From the NCBI GenBank assembly GCA_009780755.1, contig WQZL01000132.1:1-7066 (forward strand): a stretch of 7,066 bases of DNA. The letters are read 5' to 3'. Every line of letters starts with the position of its first letter. Position 1 is the first letter of the stretch. The notes beneath the pieces were generated by a model. That model was not told the origin of the DNA. It worked only from the letters and a program-made list of their open reading frames with translations, and did not search any database. The position numbers and the translations under genes are program-made. Of this stretch, positions 5,206-7,066 are shown piece by piece. The DNA is from Promicromonosporaceae bacterium. GTDB lineage: Bacteria > Actinomycetota > Actinomycetes > Actinomycetales > Cellulomonadaceae.

Positions 5206-7066
5206 ATGGCACCCACCGCCACCCCGAAGTCCGCCGCTCGCCACACCGCGGCCATCGCGCTTGCCGCCGGAAGCAACCCCGAATCCCGCGCCCTGCTTAC
5301 CCGCCCCCTCGGCGCCGCCAGCGTGATCGAGGCCGCGCTTGGCACCCTTACCCAGGTGATTCCCCCGCAACGCGTGGTGGTGGTCGTCTCCCCCGACGAT
5401 GAGGAGATCCGGCCACTGCTTGGCGAGCGATTCCACTACGTCACCCAGGCTGAGCCGCTTGGCACCGGGGATGCCGTGCTTGCCGCCCGAGAGGTGATCG
5501 CGGAGCTAGGCGCAGATCGTGTACTCATCACCTACGCCGATACCCCGCTGCTGCGCCCCGACTCCCTGCGCGGGCTACTGAATCGCTTCACCCTCAAGGA
5601 TGCCGACCTGGCCATCCTCACGGCAATCGTCGAACATGCGACAAACGGCGATGATTGCGGCACATATGGCAAGTATTCCGACTTCGGCACCGTCGTGCGC
5701 GAGGCCACCGCCTCGGGCAACGCGCCAATCATCGCGATTCGTGACAGCGCCGACCGGCAGACCCGCCGCACCCACGGCGAAACCCGCACCGAACTCAACG
5801 TGGGCGCCTACGTTGCCTCCCCTAGCCTGCTGTTTGATGAGTTGACCGGCATGGCTGCTGCGGGTGAGTACCGTTTGACCGAACTGGCGCGGCGCGTCAT
5901 CGGTCGGGGCCTGTCCATCGACTCCTATCGCATCTACGACACCACCGAGGTGGGCGGCATCAACACCCCCGAGCAGCTCGATCACGCGGCCGACATCGTG
6001 CTGGCCCGCCTGTTTCGCCCCGTGAAGAACACCGATACCACCATCTACTTCGGCACTGGTGGCTGGCGGGCGCTGATCGGTGAGGGTTACACCTTGGCCA
6101 ATGTGCGCCGTCTGTGTCAGGTGATCGCCAATGACATCTCTCGGCGGGGCCGCGAAGGCATGGGGGTGGTGATCGGCGGCGACCGCCGCTTCCTAAGTCG
6201 CGAAAGTGCCGAGGCCGCCGCCGAGGTGTTTGCGGGTAACAACATTCCCGTCACCCTGCTGGCCGACGATGTGCCAACCCCACTGGTCACCTTCGCCGCC
6301 CCCTATCTGAAGGCCGCCAACTCCATCATCATCACCTCCTCGCACAATCCGGCGCAGTGGAATGGCATGAAGGTATTCCGCCCGGACGGCTCCCTGCCGC
6401 TCGATGAGGAGACGAATGCCTGGCAGGACGAGGCCAACGCCCTACCCATCGAGGATGTGGTCACCCTCGACCTGGGTTACGCCCGCGAGGCCGGGGTGGT
6501 CGTGGATATGAGCTTGGACGAGCCGTATATCGACGCCATCGAGCGGTTTATCGATGTAGCCGCCGTACGCGGCTCGGGCCTGCGGGTGGTGGTAGACGCC
6601 ATGTATGGCACCAGCCAGCCGACGCTCGGCACCATTCTCTCCGATATGCGGGTGCGCGCCGAATTTATCCACGCCAAACACAACCCGCTGTTCGGTGGGG
6701 TGGCGCCCGCCCCGGATGTTGAGCGGCTTTCTACGCTCGTCTCGCTCATCAAGCGCGGCGAGGGCCGCTACTCCTTGGGCATGGCCACGGACGGCGACTC
6801 CGACCGGATTGGCATTGTGGACGAGACCGGCGAGTACGTGGATACCAACGATCTGCTGTTGTTGCTCTACTGGTATCTGCATGAGGTGCGCGGCGAGCGC
6901 GGCGGCGTGGTTCGCAACCTGGCCACCACTCACCTGCTCGACCGGTTGGCCGCGCATTTCGGTGAGGAGAGCCGGGAGTGTCGCGTGGGTTTCAAGCATG
7001 TCACCGCGCAGATGGCCGAGATTGGCGCCGTGCTTGGCGGCGAGAGTTCCGGTGGTCTGACCGTGC
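5206..7066 (+). CDS. GlmU-like nucleotidyltransferase fused to phosphohexomutase, 3' end cut by window
   Basis: At least 620 aa with no stop before the window edge. Residues 12-270 are a GT-A sugar-1-phosphate nucleotidyltransferase closest to the GlmU N-domain: LAAG (19-22), QAEPLGTGDAV (81-91), TYADTPLL (109-116, Asp112), LNVGAYV (197-203), EYRLTELA (221-228) and GGINTPEQL (250-258, Asn253). Residues 278-620 are an alpha-D-phosphohexomutase: FGTGGWRALIGEGYT (282-296), the phosphoserine loop ITSSHNP (Ser379), metal loop TDGDSDR (Asp529/531/533), and sugar loop GGESSGG (611-617). The final phosphate-binding domain lies beyond the edge. Together they could convert a hexose-6-phosphate to hexose-1-phosphate and then to an NDP-sugar in the cytoplasm. 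The GlmU acetyltransferase half is missing. The GTR nucleotide loop is replaced by SNPESR, so the first domain may be altered or weak. Glucose, glucosamine and GlcNAc are all possible substrates. Mannose-1-P guanylyltransferase-mutase fusions exist but usually carry a hexapeptide domain between, absent here. Confidence 0.88.
   Translation, partial: MAPTATPKSAARHTAAIALAAGSNPESRALLTRPLGAASVIEAALGTLTQVIPPQRVVVVVSPDDEEIRPLLGERFHYVTQAEPLGTGDAVLAAREVIAELGADRVLITYADTPLLRPDSLRGLLNRFTLKDADLAILTAIVEHATNGDDCGTYGKYSDFGTVVREATASGNAPIIAIRDSADRQTRRTHGETRTELNVGAYVASPSLLFDELTGMAAAGEYRLTELARRVIGRGLSIDSYRIYDTTEVGGINTPEQLDHAADIVLARLFRPVKNTDTTIYFGTGGWRALIGEGYTLANVRRLCQVIANDISRRGREGMGVVIGGDRRFLSRESAEAAAEVFAGNNIPVTLLADDVPTPLVTFAAPYLKAANSIIITSSHNPAQWNGMKVFRPDGSLPLDEETNAWQDEANALPIEDVVTLDLGYAREAGVVVDMSLDEPYIDAIERFIDVAAVRGSGLRVVVDAMYGTSQPTLGTILSDMRVRAEFIHAKHNPLFGGVAPAPDVERLSTLVSLIKRGEGRYSLGMATDGDSDRIGIVDETGEYVDTNDLLLLLYWYLHEVRGERGGVVRNLATTHLLDRLAAHFGEESRECRVGFKHVTAQMAEIGAVLGGESSGGLTV

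Noticed and set aside
5140..5436. - strand open frame of 98 codons at the fusion gene start
   Set aside because: It lies antisense to the GlmU-like domain, has no ribosome site or known motif, and is a mirror of GC-rich codon use.
6442..6999. - strand open frame of 185 codons opposite the mutase domain
   Set aside because: It is antisense to conserved mutase motifs and has no family features of its own.
5206..7066. Plain glmU or plain phosphoglucomutase annotation
   Set aside because: Neither fits: the acetyltransferase repeats are absent, and both domains are continuous in one frame without a stop or a second start with a ribosome site.

Overview
The window is GC-rich chromosomal DNA that reads like an actinobacterium (Actinomycetota). 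The reasons are strong G/C preference at third codon positions, a VapBC module of the actinobacterial style, surface-layer-homology (SLH) repeats ending in an AAFL(Y/F)R motif, and a repeat of the GGTTGAG...TCGAAACC class common in that phylum. I cannot name the genus. None of the genes looks recently acquired by base composition, although VapBC modules are mobile as a class.

Layout, left to right. (1) 1-92: the 3' end of a + strand gene, probably trpF. It faces leuC (- strand, 234-1688), and a 114-bp imperfect inverted repeat (101-214) lies between their stops. (2) 1689-1777: a short divergent control region with two GATATC boxes 22 bp apart, between leuC and a + strand vapB-vapC toxin-antitoxin pair (1778-2421) with overlapping stop and start codons. 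(3) 2416-2453: a perfect 18-bp-arm hairpin between the convergent vapC and a - strand gene for a secreted protein with three SLH repeats (2471-3637). That gene has a promoter-like sequence placed so that its mRNA would begin at or near the ATG. (4) 3756-4985: nagA (- strand), N-acetylglucosamine-6-phosphate deacetylase. (5) 4986-5205: a divergent intergenic region with a paired palindromic repeat (5022-5117). (6) 5206-7066: a + strand gene running off the right edge. It encodes a GlmU-type nucleotidyltransferase domain joined directly to an alpha-D-phosphohexomutase.

The most interesting item is this last gene. In ordinary GlmU the pyrophosphorylase domain is followed by a left-handed beta-helix acetyltransferase. 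Here that half is absent, and a phosphohexomutase with its phosphoserine, metal and sugar-binding loops follows after a very short linker. One polypeptide could therefore carry a hexose-6-phosphate through hexose-1-phosphate to a nucleotide sugar. The nucleotidyltransferase keeps its metal and nucleotide residues but has lost the GTR catalytic loop and the sugar-contacting Glu, so its activity and substrate are open. It is divergent from nagA, which consumes GlcNAc-6-P. That suggests, but does not prove, a branch point between amino-sugar breakdown and activation.

Other points worth a look are a leuC without an adjacent leuD, vapBC operator-like boxes that overlap the presumed leuC promoter, and repeat hairpins whose stems differ in sequence but keep their pairing. 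No intergenic stretch exceeds 300 bp, and I found no tRNA, rRNA, CRISPR array or insertion sequence.
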